From Niabella insulamsoli (lineage in GTDB: Bacteria > Bacteroidota > Bacteroidia > Chitinophagales > Chitinophagaceae), in assembly GCF_039652435.2 (NCBI RefSeq), contig NZ_CP190246.1:2046001-2110000 (forward strand): a stretch of 64,000 bases of DNA, given 5' to 3'. Shown here piece after piece: positions 1-9,480 of the stretch. The notes under the pieces were generated by a model. The model had not been told where the DNA came from, made no database searches, and saw nothing but the letters and a program-made list of their open reading frames with translations. The first letter of the stretch is position 1, and every line of letters starts with the position of its first letter. The position numbers and the translations under genes were made by a program.

Positions 1-513
1 GGCCTTCAAAACAGCATCGTGCATTTAGCCGAGTTACAGATGGAGCAAATTGCGCATCCCCAGGACTCATTGTTTAACACTGCTCCTTTATTCTTGGATT
101 TGTTTGATAGTACTGCCAACAAATACAAAACGATTCCCTATACCATTGCCAATTCCTATTTAGCGCCTGTCGACCAGTTAGGAACTTTTTATACAATTTC
201 TGCCGTGGGCTATCAACAGTTTGGTTCCAGGCATTTCTTTAAAGCCGATCCGGCGGGTAATCGAGTAAAAGAATGGAAATTTAATTTAACAAGATACGTT
301 CAATATTTATTTAAAGGAACCGTGCCTACAGGCGATCTTAGGTTGCATATGTCCTTTAATATGATGATAGAAAATGGAAATCCAAACTCTGGTACAGCAA
401 AAATCGCTGTTCAAACTACAGGAGCTCCAGCCAGTAGCCGCGTTCGCCTCGGCGGAGGCAATCATCCCACACAAAAAATGAAGTTGCGGATTATTTATTC
501 GAAACTTAAATAA
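1..513 (+). CDS. DUF4270 family protein, C-terminal part (partial)
   Basis: The reading frame is open to the left edge, so this is the 3' end of a longer gene. The visible ~170 residues end in a glycine-rich stretch (RVRLGGGNHPTQKMKLRI) followed by IIYSKLK. I recognise this as the typical end of DUF4270 lipoproteins, which are found almost only in Bacteroidota. The function of the family is not known. The protein is presumably exported and surface-associated, but its N-terminus, where a lipobox would lie, is outside the window. A hairpin terminator follows at once. Family assignment rests on memory of the C-terminal pattern. Confidence 0.7.
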   Translation, partial: GLQNSIVHLAELQMEQIAHPQDSLFNTAPLFLDLFDSTANKYKTIPYTIANSYLAPVDQLGTFYTISAVGYQQFGSRHFFKADPAGNRVKEWKFNLTRYVQYLFKGTVPTGDLRLHMSFNMMIENGNPNSGTAKIAVQTTGAPASSRVRLGGGNHPTQKMKLRIIYSKLK

Positions 514-541
514 CTTGTTGATATTATAAATTTTATTTAAA

Positions 542-580
542 CGGGTGCAGCTATTATATTTGCACCCGATTATTTTTTAT
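542..580 (+). terminator. Intrinsic terminator after the DUF4270 gene
   Basis: Perfect 8-bp arms CGGGTGCA (542-549) and TGCACCCG (561-568) are followed by a T-rich run (attatttttta). It separates the DUF4270 gene from metK. The loop contains a TATATTTG (555-562) resembling a Bacteroidota -7 box, so the metK promoter may overlap the terminator. Confidence 0.75.
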
Positions 581-600
581 AGACTTCTAAATATTTTTGA

Positions 601-1854
601 ATGCCTTATTTATTTACTTCTGAAAGTGTTTCTGAGGGACATCCCGATAAAGTTGCCGATCAGATTTCCGATGCGCTAATTGATAATTTTCTCGCCTTCG
701 ACCCGCAGTCGAAAGTAGCTTGCGAAACATTGGTGACCACCGGCCAGGTTGTGCTCGCCGGAGAAGTGAAATCTAAGGCTTATCTGGATGTACAGGATAT
801 TGCGCGTAAAGTAATCGGCAAGATCGGCTACACAAAGAGCGAATATATGTTTGAAGCGCATTCCTGCGGCGTTTTATCGGCTATTCACGAACAGTCGGCC
901 GATATCAACCAGGGCGTTGATCGTAAGAAAAAGGAAGAGCAGGGCGCGGGCGATCAGGGGATGATGTTTGGCTATGCCACTAACGAAACAGCCAACTATA
1001 TGCCATTGGCATTAGACCTGTCGCATACCTTGCTGATAGAACTTGCAGAACTAAGGAAGGAAAATAAGCAGATCAAATATCTACGCCCGGATTCGAAAAG
1101 CCAGGTAACGCTTGAATATGATGACAATAACAAGCCGATCCGGATCGATGCCATCGTTATCTCTACGCAACACGACGACTTCGACAGCGAACCAAAAATG
1201 CTGGCTAAGATCAACGAGGATATGCGAAAAATTTTGATTCCGCGCGTGATCAAAAAATACCCTCAATACAAACATTTATTCAACGATAAAATCAAGTATC
1301 ACATCAACCCCACTGGTAAATTCGTTATCGGAGGCCCACACGGCGACACCGGCCTTACCGGTCGCAAGATCATTGTGGATACCTACGGAGGAAAGGGAGC
1401 CCATGGCGGCGGCGCTTTTAGCGGCAAAGACCCCAGTAAAGTGGACAGAAGCGGCGCCTACGCAACGCGCCATATCGCAAAAAACCTGGTAGCAGCCGGC
1501 TTGTGCGACGAAGTATTGGTGCAGGTTTCTTACGCTATCGGTGTGGCCAAACCCACCAGTATCAATGTTACAACATTTGGCACGGCGGCTGTGGGTCTTA
1601 CAGACGGTGAAATCAGCAGGATTGTTGAGGGTATCTTCGATATGCGGCCCTACTTTATCGAACAGCGCTTAAAACTGCGCAATCCGATTTATAGCGAAAC
1701 AGCAGCTTATGGGCACATGGGCAGGGAGAACAAAGTAGTTGAAAAAACTTTCTTTTCGCCCGATGGTAAAAAGGTGTCAAAAAAAGTGGAACTATTTACC
1801 TGGGAAAAACTGGATTATGTGAACAAAGTTAAAAAAGCTTTCAAATTGAAATAA
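601..1854 (+). CDS. metK: S-adenosylmethionine synthetase
   Basis: This 417-residue protein makes S-adenosylmethionine from methionine and ATP in the cytoplasm. The start MPYLFTSESVSEGHPDKVADQ is the classical MetK N-terminus with the ATP-binding His. The two family signatures are present: GAGDQGMMFGY near residue 115 and GGGAFSGKDPSKVDRSGAY near residue 268. The length is slightly above the usual ~390 because of insertions near residues 160-180, which is common in Bacteroidota. It is a single-gene unit between two terminators. No SAM-type riboswitch is visible upstream. Confidence 0.97.
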   Translation: MPYLFTSESVSEGHPDKVADQISDALIDNFLAFDPQSKVACETLVTTGQVVLAGEVKSKAYLDVQDIARKVIGKIGYTKSEYMFEAHSCGVLSAIHEQSADINQGVDRKKKEEQGAGDQGMMFGYATNETANYMPLALDLSHTLLIELAELRKENKQIKYLRPDSKSQVTLEYDDNNKPIRIDAIVISTQHDDFDSEPKMLAKINEDMRKILIPRVIKKYPQYKHLFNDKIKYHINPTGKFVIGGPHGDTGLTGRKIIVDTYGGKGAHGGGAFSGKDPSKVDRSGAYATRHIAKNLVAAGLCDEVLVQVSYAIGVAKPTSINVTTFGTAAVGLTDGEISRIVEGIFDMRPYFIEQRLKLRNPIYSETAAYGHMGRENKVVEKTFFSPDGKKVSKKVELFTWEKLDYVNKVKKAFKLK

Positions 1855-1874
1855 GATACTGAATGCTATTCAGG

Positions 1875-1905
1875 AAAAGCCGCTTCAACACTGGAGCGGC
1901 TTTTT
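1875..1905 (+). terminator. Intrinsic terminator after metK
   Basis: AAAAGCCGCT pairs with AGCGGCTTTT across a 10-nt loop and is followed by a T run. It lies 20 bp after the metK stop codon. Confidence 0.85.
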
Positions 1906-2203
1906 ATGTGGTGTAACATTTCCGGAGGTGGGGTTGATAAAAAGTGTACGGTAAAAACATTTTAAAAAAGAGGTCAATTCGCAAAAACCTTTCGGAAAAT
2001 TCCGGGTAGATGTGGCCCTTTTTTGGAAATGATACGGATGGCCAAAACGACGCATTTATTGCGTTGCATCAAAAAAGAATTTTGGTGTATAAACTGGTGA
2101 AAAATCCTGTTGAATAAAGCGGTTTTCAGCTATAAAAAGAGTAGATTTGCGAACGTTGTTAACGCTATATAAATTTAACTTTTTCAAGAACAGAAGCATT
2201 TAA
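1906..2203 (+). promoter_or_regulatory. gyrA upstream region with a -7 box
   Basis: This is about 300 bp without a gene. TAGATTTG at 2152-2159 matches the Bacteroidota -7 consensus TAnnTTTG and would give a leader of about 40 nt before the gyrA ATG at 2204. No good -33 TTTG is seen at the usual spacing. The rest (1906-2150) shows no ORF, strong hairpin or recognisable RNA. Confidence 0.5.
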
Positions 2204-4816
2204 ATGGAAGATAATCAGGAGCCACAGGAAACGCAGGATAATAATCGAATTATACCCGTAAATATAGAAGAGCAGATGAAAACCGCCTACATCGATTATT
2301 CGATGAGCGTTATCGTCGGCCGCGCCTTACCCGATGTAAGAGACGGGTTGAAGCCTGTGCACCGCCGCATTTTATATGCGATGAACGAACTGGGGCTTAA
2401 CAACAACAAAGCTTATAAGAAATCGGCCCGTGTGGTAGGGGAGGTTTTGGGTAAATACCATCCTCACGGCGATAGTTCGGTTTACGACGCTATGGTGCGG
2501 ATGGCGCAGGAGTGGAGTATGCGGTACACCATGGTTGATGGCCAGGGAAATTTTGGAAACCAGGATGGCGACGGCCCGGCAGCGATGCGTTATACGGAGG
2601 TGCGTCTTGAAAAGTTAGCCGAGCACATGCTCGATGATATCGAAAAAGACACAGTTGATTTTCAACTCAACTTTGACGATTCTGAAAAAGAACCTAATAT
2701 CCTGCCCACACGTATTCCCAATTTATTGGTCAATGGCTCCAGCGGTATCGCGGTGGGTATGGCCACCAGCATTATGCCGCATAACCTCAGCGAAGTGATT
2801 GATGGATGTGTGGCGTTTATCGACAACAATGATATTACGATTGACGAGTTGATGCAGCATGTTAAAGCTCCTGATTTTCCTACAGGCGGTATTATTTATG
2901 GCATGGAAGGGATCAAAGCCGGCATGCATACCGGCCGGGGCAGGGTAGTTGTTCGCGGCCGTGTTCAGGTAGATACAAAGGCAAGCGGCAGAGAGCAGGT
3001 GGTGATTACGGAAGTGCCTTACCAGGTAAACCGCGATGCGCTAACCAACCGCATTGGTGAGCTGGTGAATAATAAAGTGATCGAAGGCATTGTTCATGTA
3101 AACAACGAATCCAATAAAGACGGAACGAGGGTAGTGCTGGATTTGAAACGCGACGCTATCGCGAATGTTGTCATCAACCAGCTATACAAACACACGGATC
3201 TGCAAACCTCTTTCGGCATCAACAACGTCGCGATTGTAAAAGGACGGCCACGAGTGTTGAATGTGAAAGATATGATCTCGGAATTCGTAGAGTTCCGGCA
3301 TGAAGTGGTGGTAAGGCGGACACAATTTGAATTGAAAGAAGCGGAGAAGCGCGCGCATATTTTGCAGGGTTATCTCATCGCGCTGGATCATCTCGATGAA
3401 GTGATCCGCCTGATCAGAAGTTCGGCAACACCCGAAATTGCCAAGGATAACCTGATTAATGCCGGCTGGGGGCTCGATGACATTCAGGCGAAAGCCATAC
3501 TGGAACTGCGTTTGCAGCGCCTCACCGGTATGGAACGCGAAAAGATCAAAGAGGAATATGAATCCCTCATGAAGCTCATTGCTCACTTAAAAGAAATTCT
3601 TTCCAATGCCGGCATGCGTTTCGATATCATCAAAACGGAATTGCTCGAAATAAAACAGAAGTTTGGCGATGAACGCCGCACCGAAATTACTTATCTCAGC
3701 GATGAAGTGAATATCAAAGACCTCATTAAAGAGGAAGATGTAGTGATCACTATTTCGCATTTGGGTTATATCAAAAGAACCTCGGCCGATGAATACCGGG
3801 CGCAACGCCGCGGTGGCCGTGGAGTTCGCGGAGGAAAGACAAGAGATGAAGATTATATTGAACACCTGTTCGTAGCGTCTACCCATCATACTTTATTGTT
3901 CTTTACAGAAAAAGGAAGATGTTACTGGCTGAATGTTTATGAAATTCCGGAGGGCGAAAAAGCCGGCAAAGGCAGAGCTATTCAAAACCTGATGCAGCTG
4001 CCTCCGGATGATAAAATCAGAACGATCATCGATATTAAAGACCTGAAAGACGAGGAGTTTGTAAACAGCCACAATATCTTGCTTTGCACAAAAAATGGCA
4101 TCATTAAGAAAACGAGTCTTACCGATTTTAGCCGCCCAAGACAAACCGGCGTGAATGCGATCACTATTATTGAGGGTGATCGCTTGTTGGAGGCCAAGCT
4201 CACCGATGGCAGTTGTGATGTGATGATGGCTGTGAAAAGTGGCCGCGCGATCAGGTTTTCCGAAGAAAAAGTAAGGGCAACCGGGCGCGGTGCAATAGGC
4301 GTTGCAGGTATTGAGGTAGATGACGAAAACGACGAAGTAATAGGCATGATTTGTGTGTCAAAGAATGCTGAAACGGCGCCAAGCGTACTAGTGGTAAGCG
4401 AAAAAGGATACGGAAAAAGAACGGCAGTCGACGAGTATCGCTTCACCAACCGTGGCGGTAAAGGCGTGAAAACCCTTAATGTTACAGAAAAAACGGGTAA
4501 ATTAGTAGGGCTTTTGGATGTAAAAGAAACTGAGGATCTGCTGATTACATGTAAAAGCGGTATAACGATTCGCATGCCGGTAAGTGGCATTAGCGAATTG
4601 GGCCGGGCAACACAAGGTGTAAAACTGATTCGTGTAGACGACGGGGACGAAATTGCTGCGATTACAACGGTGGACGAGCAGGAAATTGAAGAAGAAATAG
4701 CGGAGGGTGAAAACCAAAATCCGGTGGATACAACAAATGAAGCTTCGGCATCGTCTGATAATGAGGATACCGGTAATGAGGATACCGATTCGGGACCTTC
4801 GGAAGCATCATCATAA
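2204..4816 (+). CDS. gyrA: DNA gyrase subunit A
   Basis: This 870-residue protein is the breakage-reunion subunit that introduces negative supercoils together with GyrB. The winged-helix/tower domain fills residues ~20-510. The catalytic Tyr is Y130 in AAMRYTEVRL. The C-terminal beta-pinwheel carries the GyrA box QRRGGRG (about residue 528), which separates gyrase from topoisomerase IV. The quinolone region reads HPHGDSSVYDAMVRMAQ, with Ser and Asp at the positions equivalent to E. coli 83 and 87, the usual susceptible residues. The tail from ~825 on is acidic and Glu/Asp/Ser-rich, as in many gyrases. It is transcribed alone. Confidence 0.97.
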   Translation: MEDNQEPQETQDNNRIIPVNIEEQMKTAYIDYSMSVIVGRALPDVRDGLKPVHRRILYAMNELGLNNNKAYKKSARVVGEVLGKYHPHGDSSVYDAMVRMAQEWSMRYTMVDGQGNFGNQDGDGPAAMRYTEVRLEKLAEHMLDDIEKDTVDFQLNFDDSEKEPNILPTRIPNLLVNGSSGIAVGMATSIMPHNLSEVIDGCVAFIDNNDITIDELMQHVKAPDFPTGGIIYGMEGIKAGMHTGRGRVVVRGRVQVDTKASGREQVVITEVPYQVNRDALTNRIGELVNNKVIEGIVHVNNESNKDGTRVVLDLKRDAIANVVINQLYKHTDLQTSFGINNVAIVKGRPRVLNVKDMISEFVEFRHEVVVRRTQFELKEAEKRAHILQGYLIALDHLDEVIRLIRSSATPEIAKDNLINAGWGLDDIQAKAILELRLQRLTGMEREKIKEEYESLMKLIAHLKEILSNAGMRFDIIKTELLEIKQKFGDERRTEITYLSDEVNIKDLIKEEDVVITISHLGYIKRTSADEYRAQRRGGRGVRGGKTRDEDYIEHLFVASTHHTLLFFTEKGRCYWLNVYEIPEGEKAGKGRAIQNLMQLPPDDKIRTIIDIKDLKDEEFVNSHNILLCTKNGIIKKTSLTDFSRPRQTGVNAITIIEGDRLLEAKLTDGSCDVMMAVKSGRAIRFSEEKVRATGRGAIGVAGIEVDDENDEVIGMICVSKNAETAPSVLVVSEKGYGKRTAVDEYRFTNRGGKGVKTLNVTEKTGKLVGLLDVKETEDLLITCKSGITIRMPVSGISELGRATQGVKLIRVDDGDEIAAITTVDEQEIEEEIAEGENQNPVDTTNEASASSDNEDTGNEDTDSGPSEASS

Positions 4817-4959
4817 AAAATAAAAGCTGCGCGGATCAAGGACAGAGATGAAAAAAACTCCGGCAGCTCATCAGTCGGTTATTAAAATTTAAAAAATAAG
4901 TGCACAAATGCGCCACAAGAATTTTGCATATCCCAATGCGTGATTATTTGGCGAATTCC

Positions 4960-4981
4960 TGCCCGTCTGGTCAGACGGGCA
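4960..4981. repeat. Extragenic palindrome
   Basis: TGCCCGTCTG (4960-4969) and CAGACGGGCA (4972-4981) form perfect 10-bp arms around two bases. No T run follows on either side, so this is not a standard terminator. It sits between gyrA and the next gene. It may be a REP-like element, but no second copy was noticed in this window. Confidence 0.5.
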
Positions 4982-5013
4982 TCTGACCACAAAAAAAAAC
5001 AAAAAATATACAG

Positions 5014-6339
5014 ATGAAAAAGGTGATTTTACTTGCGACAATTGCTGCTTTTTCCGCCCAGGTTGTTGTGGCACAAAAATACGACGACATTAAAGGAGCG
5101 CTTGCTATTGGACAGGTTGACAAGGCCAAAGAAACATTTGATAAAAATTCGGCCAATGAGAAATTTTATAACAAACCTGAAGGCTATATTTTAAAAGCCG
5201 CGGTTTATGCAAGTTTGTCGGTCGACAGCAGCAAAGCTGCACAGGCCGAGCAAAACAGGGCAGAGGCCGACGCCGCTCTGGCTAAATACAAGGAGCTGGA
5301 ACCCGATATGAAATTGCTGGAAGACCCGATGTATAAAAATGCGCCTTACAATTTATATGCGGCTTATTTTAATGCAGGCATTAATGACATTAACAGCAAG
5401 GCTTATGAGCCCGCGTATGATAAATTTAAAAAAACAGTCGAATATGCTGAGTTGCTCATTGATAAGAAAATAATGAACAAGCAAATGGATACGGCGGCGA
5501 TCTATTATGCTGGCCTTTTGGCGGAAAATACCAAGCACGAAGAAGATGCGTTGAAATATTATACGCGCCTGGCTGATGCCAAAATTAAAGAGTATAACGG
5601 CTCTACTTACGAAAGCGTTTACCAGGGGTTGTTAAGATATTATGCTACTAAAAACGATAATGCTAATTTCGAAAAATATAAAGCATTAGGAAAAGAACTT
5701 TATCCGCAAAGCGAATTTTTCACTTATTCGATGCTTGATTTTGCGGTAGGAAGCAGTTCTAACTTTAACGAAAGGGTGGCCAGCCTCGAAAAATTGATTG
5801 CCGCTAACCCTGATGATTACAAAGCCAATATCACGCTGGCAGAAATCATATACGACACCCTTGATTCGCGCAAGGCTGATGCGGTGCCTCCGGGTAATGC
5901 AGCAGAGCTCGAAACGAAAATGTTGGCGGCGTTGAACAAAGCGTCGAGCCTTAAACCTGAGGAAATGCAGCCCTTGTTATTGCTGGGCGATCACTACCAG
6001 TTGAAAGCGGAAGCCGTAAGAAATGAATTGGTGACGGCAGAAACAGAAGTAACCAAAAAAGGAGCAAAAGCTACAGCAGCGGACAAACAAAAAGTAGCTG
6101 ACGCTAAGAAGGCCTATAACGAAGCTTACGATGTAGCGAAAGACAATTACGAAAAAGCGGCTAATATGTTTGCTAAAATGTCCAACCTGGATGCACAGCA
6201 AAAACGGACCTACCGCCTTATCGCCGGAAATATTGCAGAATATTATTCTTATAAAATCGAAGATGCAAAAGGTGCCGACCGCGATAAATTTGCAGCCTTA
6301 GAAAAAAAGTGGGATGATATTTTTGTGAAACTGAGATAA
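5014..6339 (+). CDS. Secreted TPR-like hypothetical protein
   Basis: A 441-residue protein with an N-terminal signal peptide (MKKVILLATIAAFSAQVVVAQ, cleavage probably after AQ). The remainder is helical and rich in Ala, Lys, Glu and Tyr. Spaced motifs such as YNKPEGYILKAAVYA, AALNKASSLKPEEMQPLLLLG and YEKAANMFAKM look like tetratricopeptide repeats. A Lys/Ala-rich coiled-coil-like section lies near residues 335-390. It is probably a periplasmic scaffold or part of an envelope complex, and no specific function can be assigned. It lies alone between gyrA and the xylose genes and has its own terminator. Confidence 0.7.
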   Translation: MKKVILLATIAAFSAQVVVAQKYDDIKGALAIGQVDKAKETFDKNSANEKFYNKPEGYILKAAVYASLSVDSSKAAQAEQNRAEADAALAKYKELEPDMKLLEDPMYKNAPYNLYAAYFNAGINDINSKAYEPAYDKFKKTVEYAELLIDKKIMNKQMDTAAIYYAGLLAENTKHEEDALKYYTRLADAKIKEYNGSTYESVYQGLLRYYATKNDNANFEKYKALGKELYPQSEFFTYSMLDFAVGSSSNFNERVASLEKLIAANPDDYKANITLAEIIYDTLDSRKADAVPPGNAAELETKMLAALNKASSLKPEEMQPLLLLGDHYQLKAEAVRNELVTAETEVTKKGAKATAADKQKVADAKKAYNEAYDVAKDNYEKAANMFAKMSNLDAQQKRTYRLIAGNIAEYYSYKIEDAKGADRDKFAALEKKWDDIFVKLR

Positions 6340-6358
6340 AAAATAATATTAGTTTTTG

Positions 6359-6388
6359 AAAGCCGCTCCTTACCGGGCGGCTTTTTTA
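6359..6388 (+). terminator. Intrinsic terminator after the TPR-like gene
   Basis: AAAGCCGC pairs with GCGGCTTT across a short loop and is followed by a T run, 20 bp after the stop codon. Confidence 0.8.
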
Positions 6389-6430
6389 GTGTTCCTCTTC
6401 AAACCCGGAAAATTTTATTCGATCGCAAAC

Positions 6431-6446
6431 ATGTAACCGATTACAT
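6431..6446. promoter_or_regulatory. Probable LacI-family operator before xylA
   Basis: ATGTAACCGATTACAT is palindromic except at the two symmetric positions flanking the central CG (arms ATGTAA/TTACAT), the usual form of LacI/PurR-family operators. It lies 65 bp upstream of the xylA ATG. TATTATTG at 6454-6461, one mismatch from TAnnTTTG, could be the -7 box, which places the palindrome over the -33 region, as expected for repression. The LacI-family gene at 9481 is the obvious candidate regulator, an inference from context. Confidence 0.65.
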
Positions 6447-6510
6447 TTTTGCCTATTATTGCAGATATTCGCTTGCACAGACATCAATTTAAAATTAGAA
6501 TTTATCAATT

Positions 6511-7839
6511 ATGAGCATTGTTTTAGGCAACAATGAATACTTCAAAGGTATTCCGCAAATTAAATATGAAGGCCCCGACAGCGACAATCCGCTTGCCTTT
6601 CGCTGGTATGACGAAAACAGGATTGTGGCGGGTAAATCGCTTAAAGACCATTTCCGTTTTGCCTGCGCTTATTGGCATTCGTTCTGTAACGAAGGCAATG
6701 ACCCCTTTGGGCCGGGCACGCATATTTTCCCCTGGAACGATGACAAAGACGTGGTAACCCGTGCCAAACATAAGATGGATGCGGCTTTTGAATTTATGAC
6801 CAAAATCAACCTTCCTTTTTATTGCTTCCATGATGTGGATCTGGTGGATTACGGCACGGATATCAGTGAGAATGACAGGCGCTTACAGGCTTTGGTAGAT
6901 TACTCCAAACAAAAACAGGCCGACAGTGGCGTAAAGCTTTTATGGGGAACGGCAAACGTATTTTCCAGCCCGCGCTATATGAACGGAGCGGCCACTAATC
7001 CGGATTTCCACGTCCTGGCACATGCAGCGGCCCAGGTCAAAGCAGCCATTGATGCTACCATCGAACTCGGCGGCGAGGGCTATGTGTTCTGGGGTGGGAG
7101 AGAAGGCTATATGACGTTGCTCAATACCGATATGAAAAGGGAGAAAGAGCATCTTGCACGTTTTCTGCACACTGCAAAAGATTATGCGCGTAAAAACGGA
7201 TTCAAAGGCACGTTTCTGATCGAACCCAAGCCCATGGAACCTACGAAGCATCAATATGATTTTGATTGCGAAACCGTTATCGGTTTTTTACGCCAATGGG
7301 ATTTGTTGGATGATTTCAAGATCAATATTGAAGTAAATCATGCGACCCTGGCCGGACATACCTTTCAACATGAACTGCAGGTGGCGGCCGATGCCGGCGT
7401 ATTAGGCTCTTTGGATGCTAACCGCGGCGACTACCAGAATGGGTGGGATACCGACCAGTTTCCCAACAACCTGAACGAGCTGACGGAGGCCATGATCATT
7501 TTCCTTCAAGCCGGCGGATTGAAGGGCGGCGGCATTAATTTCGATGCTAAAATTCGACGTTCGTCCACCGATCCTGCAGACTTGTTTTATGCGCATATTG
7601 GGGGCATGGACACTTTTGCCAGAGCTTTGATTACAGCAGATGCGATTTTAAACCGCTCTGATTATAAAAAACTCAGAAAGGATCGTTATGCCTCCTATGA
7701 TGAGGGCCGCGGCAAGGATTTTGAAGCTGGCAAACTTTCGCTTGAAGATTTGAGGGCCTACGCTGTAGAAGCAGGTGAACCGGACGCGAAGAGCGGGCGC
7801 CAGGAATACCTCGAGAACATCATCAATCGCTTTATTTAA
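6511..7839 (+). CDS. xylA: Xylose isomerase
   Basis: This 442-residue protein converts D-xylose to D-xylulose in the cytoplasm and has the normal length of the class II enzymes. Recognisable blocks are FAYWHSFCNEGNDPFGPGT-like residues (~46-65), the catalytic His in YCFHDVDLVD (~101-110), WGGREGY (~191), EPKPMEPTKHQYD (~230) with metal ligands, and GSLDANRGDYQNGWDTDQFP (~303-322). It is followed 10 bp later by xylB, forming a two-gene operon. A LacI-type palindrome lies upstream. ATG is the only sensible start and there is no signal peptide. Confidence 0.97.
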   Translation: MSIVLGNNEYFKGIPQIKYEGPDSDNPLAFRWYDENRIVAGKSLKDHFRFACAYWHSFCNEGNDPFGPGTHIFPWNDDKDVVTRAKHKMDAAFEFMTKINLPFYCFHDVDLVDYGTDISENDRRLQALVDYSKQKQADSGVKLLWGTANVFSSPRYMNGAATNPDFHVLAHAAAQVKAAIDATIELGGEGYVFWGGREGYMTLLNTDMKREKEHLARFLHTAKDYARKNGFKGTFLIEPKPMEPTKHQYDFDCETVIGFLRQWDLLDDFKINIEVNHATLAGHTFQHELQVAADAGVLGSLDANRGDYQNGWDTDQFPNNLNELTEAMIIFLQAGGLKGGGINFDAKIRRSSTDPADLFYAHIGGMDTFARALITADAILNRSDYKKLRKDRYASYDEGRGKDFEAGKLSLEDLRAYAVEAGEPDAKSGRQEYLENIINRFI

Positions 7840-7849
7840 CTGACTCCTT

Positions 7850-9328
7850 ATGCTGTTATTAGGTATAGACCTGGGCACGTCCTCCATTAAAGTATCTTTG
7901 GTGGATGGTGCAACGCGTCAAACGCTGGCCACAACGCAGTTTCCGGATAGTGAACGGTCGATTATTAGCCTGCAAACCGGTTGGGCAGAACAGGATCCTG
8001 AGCTATGGTGGGAAGATGTAAAAGCTGCGGTTCGGCGCCTTCATCAAACAGGAAAATTTAAAAGTGCCGATATCGGCGCCATCGGTATTTCCTATCAAAT
8101 GCACGGCCTGGTGCTGGTTGGCAAAGATGGCAAAGCATTGCGGAACAGTATTATTTGGTGCGATAGCCGCGCAATTCCCTACGGCGATGAAGCGCTGCAA
8201 GCAATGGGCGCAGATTACTGTTTGCAGCATTTATTAAATGCTCCGGGAAATTTCACCGCCGCCAAATTGGCCTGGGTAAAAGTGAACGAACCCGACATTT
8301 TTGGCAAGATTTATAAAATATTATTGCCTGGCGACTATATCGCCCAGCGGCTCACCGGAACGATGACAACAACGCCCTCAGCTTTGTCGGAAGGAATCTT
8401 TTGGGATTTTACGGCCGGTAAGATCTCGGAGCGCGTCATGGATTATTTCGGTTTTCCTGATGATATTATACCCGATATTCAACCTGTATGTAGCGATCAT
8501 GGCCGCCTTACTAAAGCAGTAGCCGAGGAGCTTTCGCTGACGGAAGGCATTCCGGTTTGCTATAAAGCAGGCGATCAGTTAAACAATGCCCTTTCGTTAA
8601 ATGTGATGGAACCAGGCGAAGTGGCCGCAACTGCAGGTACCTCCGGCGTTATTTATGGCATTAGTGACCAGCTTACTTTCGATCCGCAAAGCCGCATTAA
8701 CAGCTTCGCACATGTAAACCATGGGAACGATCTTACAAGGGTGGGGGTTTTACTTTGTATAAACGGGACGGGAATTCTCAATAAATGGATCAGGCAGCTA
8801 ACCGGAGCCCAAGATTATGAAACCATGAACGACCTGGCCCAAAAGGTGGCTCCGGGCAGCGAAGGATTAGCCGTATTTCCTTTTGGAAATGGCGCTGAAC
8901 GAATGTTGAACAATAAAATGCCGGGCGCCGGATTGCAGGCGATCGACTTGAATCAGCATAGCGCCGCGCATGTTATCAGAGCGTCGCAGGAAGGGATTGC
9001 GTTCGCTTTCAGGTATGGGCTGGATATAATGCGCGCTAACGGTATGGCTCCTGCGGTGATCAGGGCGGGCCGGGCAAATATGTTTCTGAGTCCGGTTTTT
9101 GCTGAGGCCTTTGTAAATGCAACGAATATTCCTATTGAACTCTGCGATAACAATGGCAGTGTGGGCGCGGCTTTGGGCGCGGGCATCGGTTATGGATATT
9201 TCAAAACCCCGGCCGACGCCTTTTTAGAAGAAGATCGGCTTGAGGTGCTTGAGCCAACCCGGGCGGCCGATTATGAGCACTGGTATCAATCGTGGAAGGA
9301 AAAACTTGAACGACAATTAATGTATTGA
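7850..9328 (+). CDS. xylB: Xylulokinase (FGGY family)
   Basis: This 492-residue protein phosphorylates D-xylulose to xylulose 5-phosphate and feeds the pentose phosphate pathway. The N-terminus MLLLGIDLGTSSIKVSLVDG is the phosphate-1 motif of FGGY kinases. The substrate region YQMHGLVLV and the second-domain motif AGTSGVIYGISD (phosphate-2) are present, and the C-terminal VGAALGAGIGYGYF is the adenosine-motif region. The 10-bp gap from xylA indicates co-transcription. The start is the first ATG of the frame and directly precedes the kinase fold. Confidence 0.95.
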   Translation: MLLLGIDLGTSSIKVSLVDGATRQTLATTQFPDSERSIISLQTGWAEQDPELWWEDVKAAVRRLHQTGKFKSADIGAIGISYQMHGLVLVGKDGKALRNSIIWCDSRAIPYGDEALQAMGADYCLQHLLNAPGNFTAAKLAWVKVNEPDIFGKIYKILLPGDYIAQRLTGTMTTTPSALSEGIFWDFTAGKISERVMDYFGFPDDIIPDIQPVCSDHGRLTKAVAEELSLTEGIPVCYKAGDQLNNALSLNVMEPGEVAATAGTSGVIYGISDQLTFDPQSRINSFAHVNHGNDLTRVGVLLCINGTGILNKWIRQLTGAQDYETMNDLAQKVAPGSEGLAVFPFGNGAERMLNNKMPGAGLQAIDLNQHSAAHVIRASQEGIAFAFRYGLDIMRANGMAPAVIRAGRANMFLSPVFAEAFVNATNIPIELCDNNGSVGAALGAGIGYGYFKTPADAFLEEDRLEVLEPTRAADYEHWYQSWKEKLERQLMY

Positions 9329-9334
9329 ATAAAA

Positions 9335-9366
9335 CAGGAGGCTTAACCAGAGCCGCTTTTTTTTAA
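9335..9366 (+). terminator. Weak terminator-like hairpin after xylB
   Basis: GGCT...AGCC arms around a short loop, with imperfect outer pairing, precede a run of eight T. It separates xylB from the LacI-family gene. Confidence 0.45.
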
Positions 9367-9378
9367 ACACATGTTTAA
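9363..9378. promoter_or_regulatory. Palindrome upstream of the LacI-family gene
   Basis: TTAAACACATGTTTAA is palindromic except at two central positions. It lies about 100 bp before the regulator start and partly overlaps the T run after xylB. It could be an autoregulatory site, but it does not share the CG centre of the palindrome before xylA. Confidence 0.3.
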
Positions 9379-9480
9379 GCTTCGGGAGATTTGATTTTAA
9401 GTAACTTTGATGTTTGCCGGCGGCGGGAAACGCTGATCCCTCAACAGTCGCTTTGATCGCATTCATTTAAAAGTTTCCGG

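Noticed and set aside
3982..4839. 285-codon ORF antisense to gyrA
   Set aside because: Ser/Thr-rich shadow of the GyrA C-terminal coding strand, with no signal, domain or promoter of its own.
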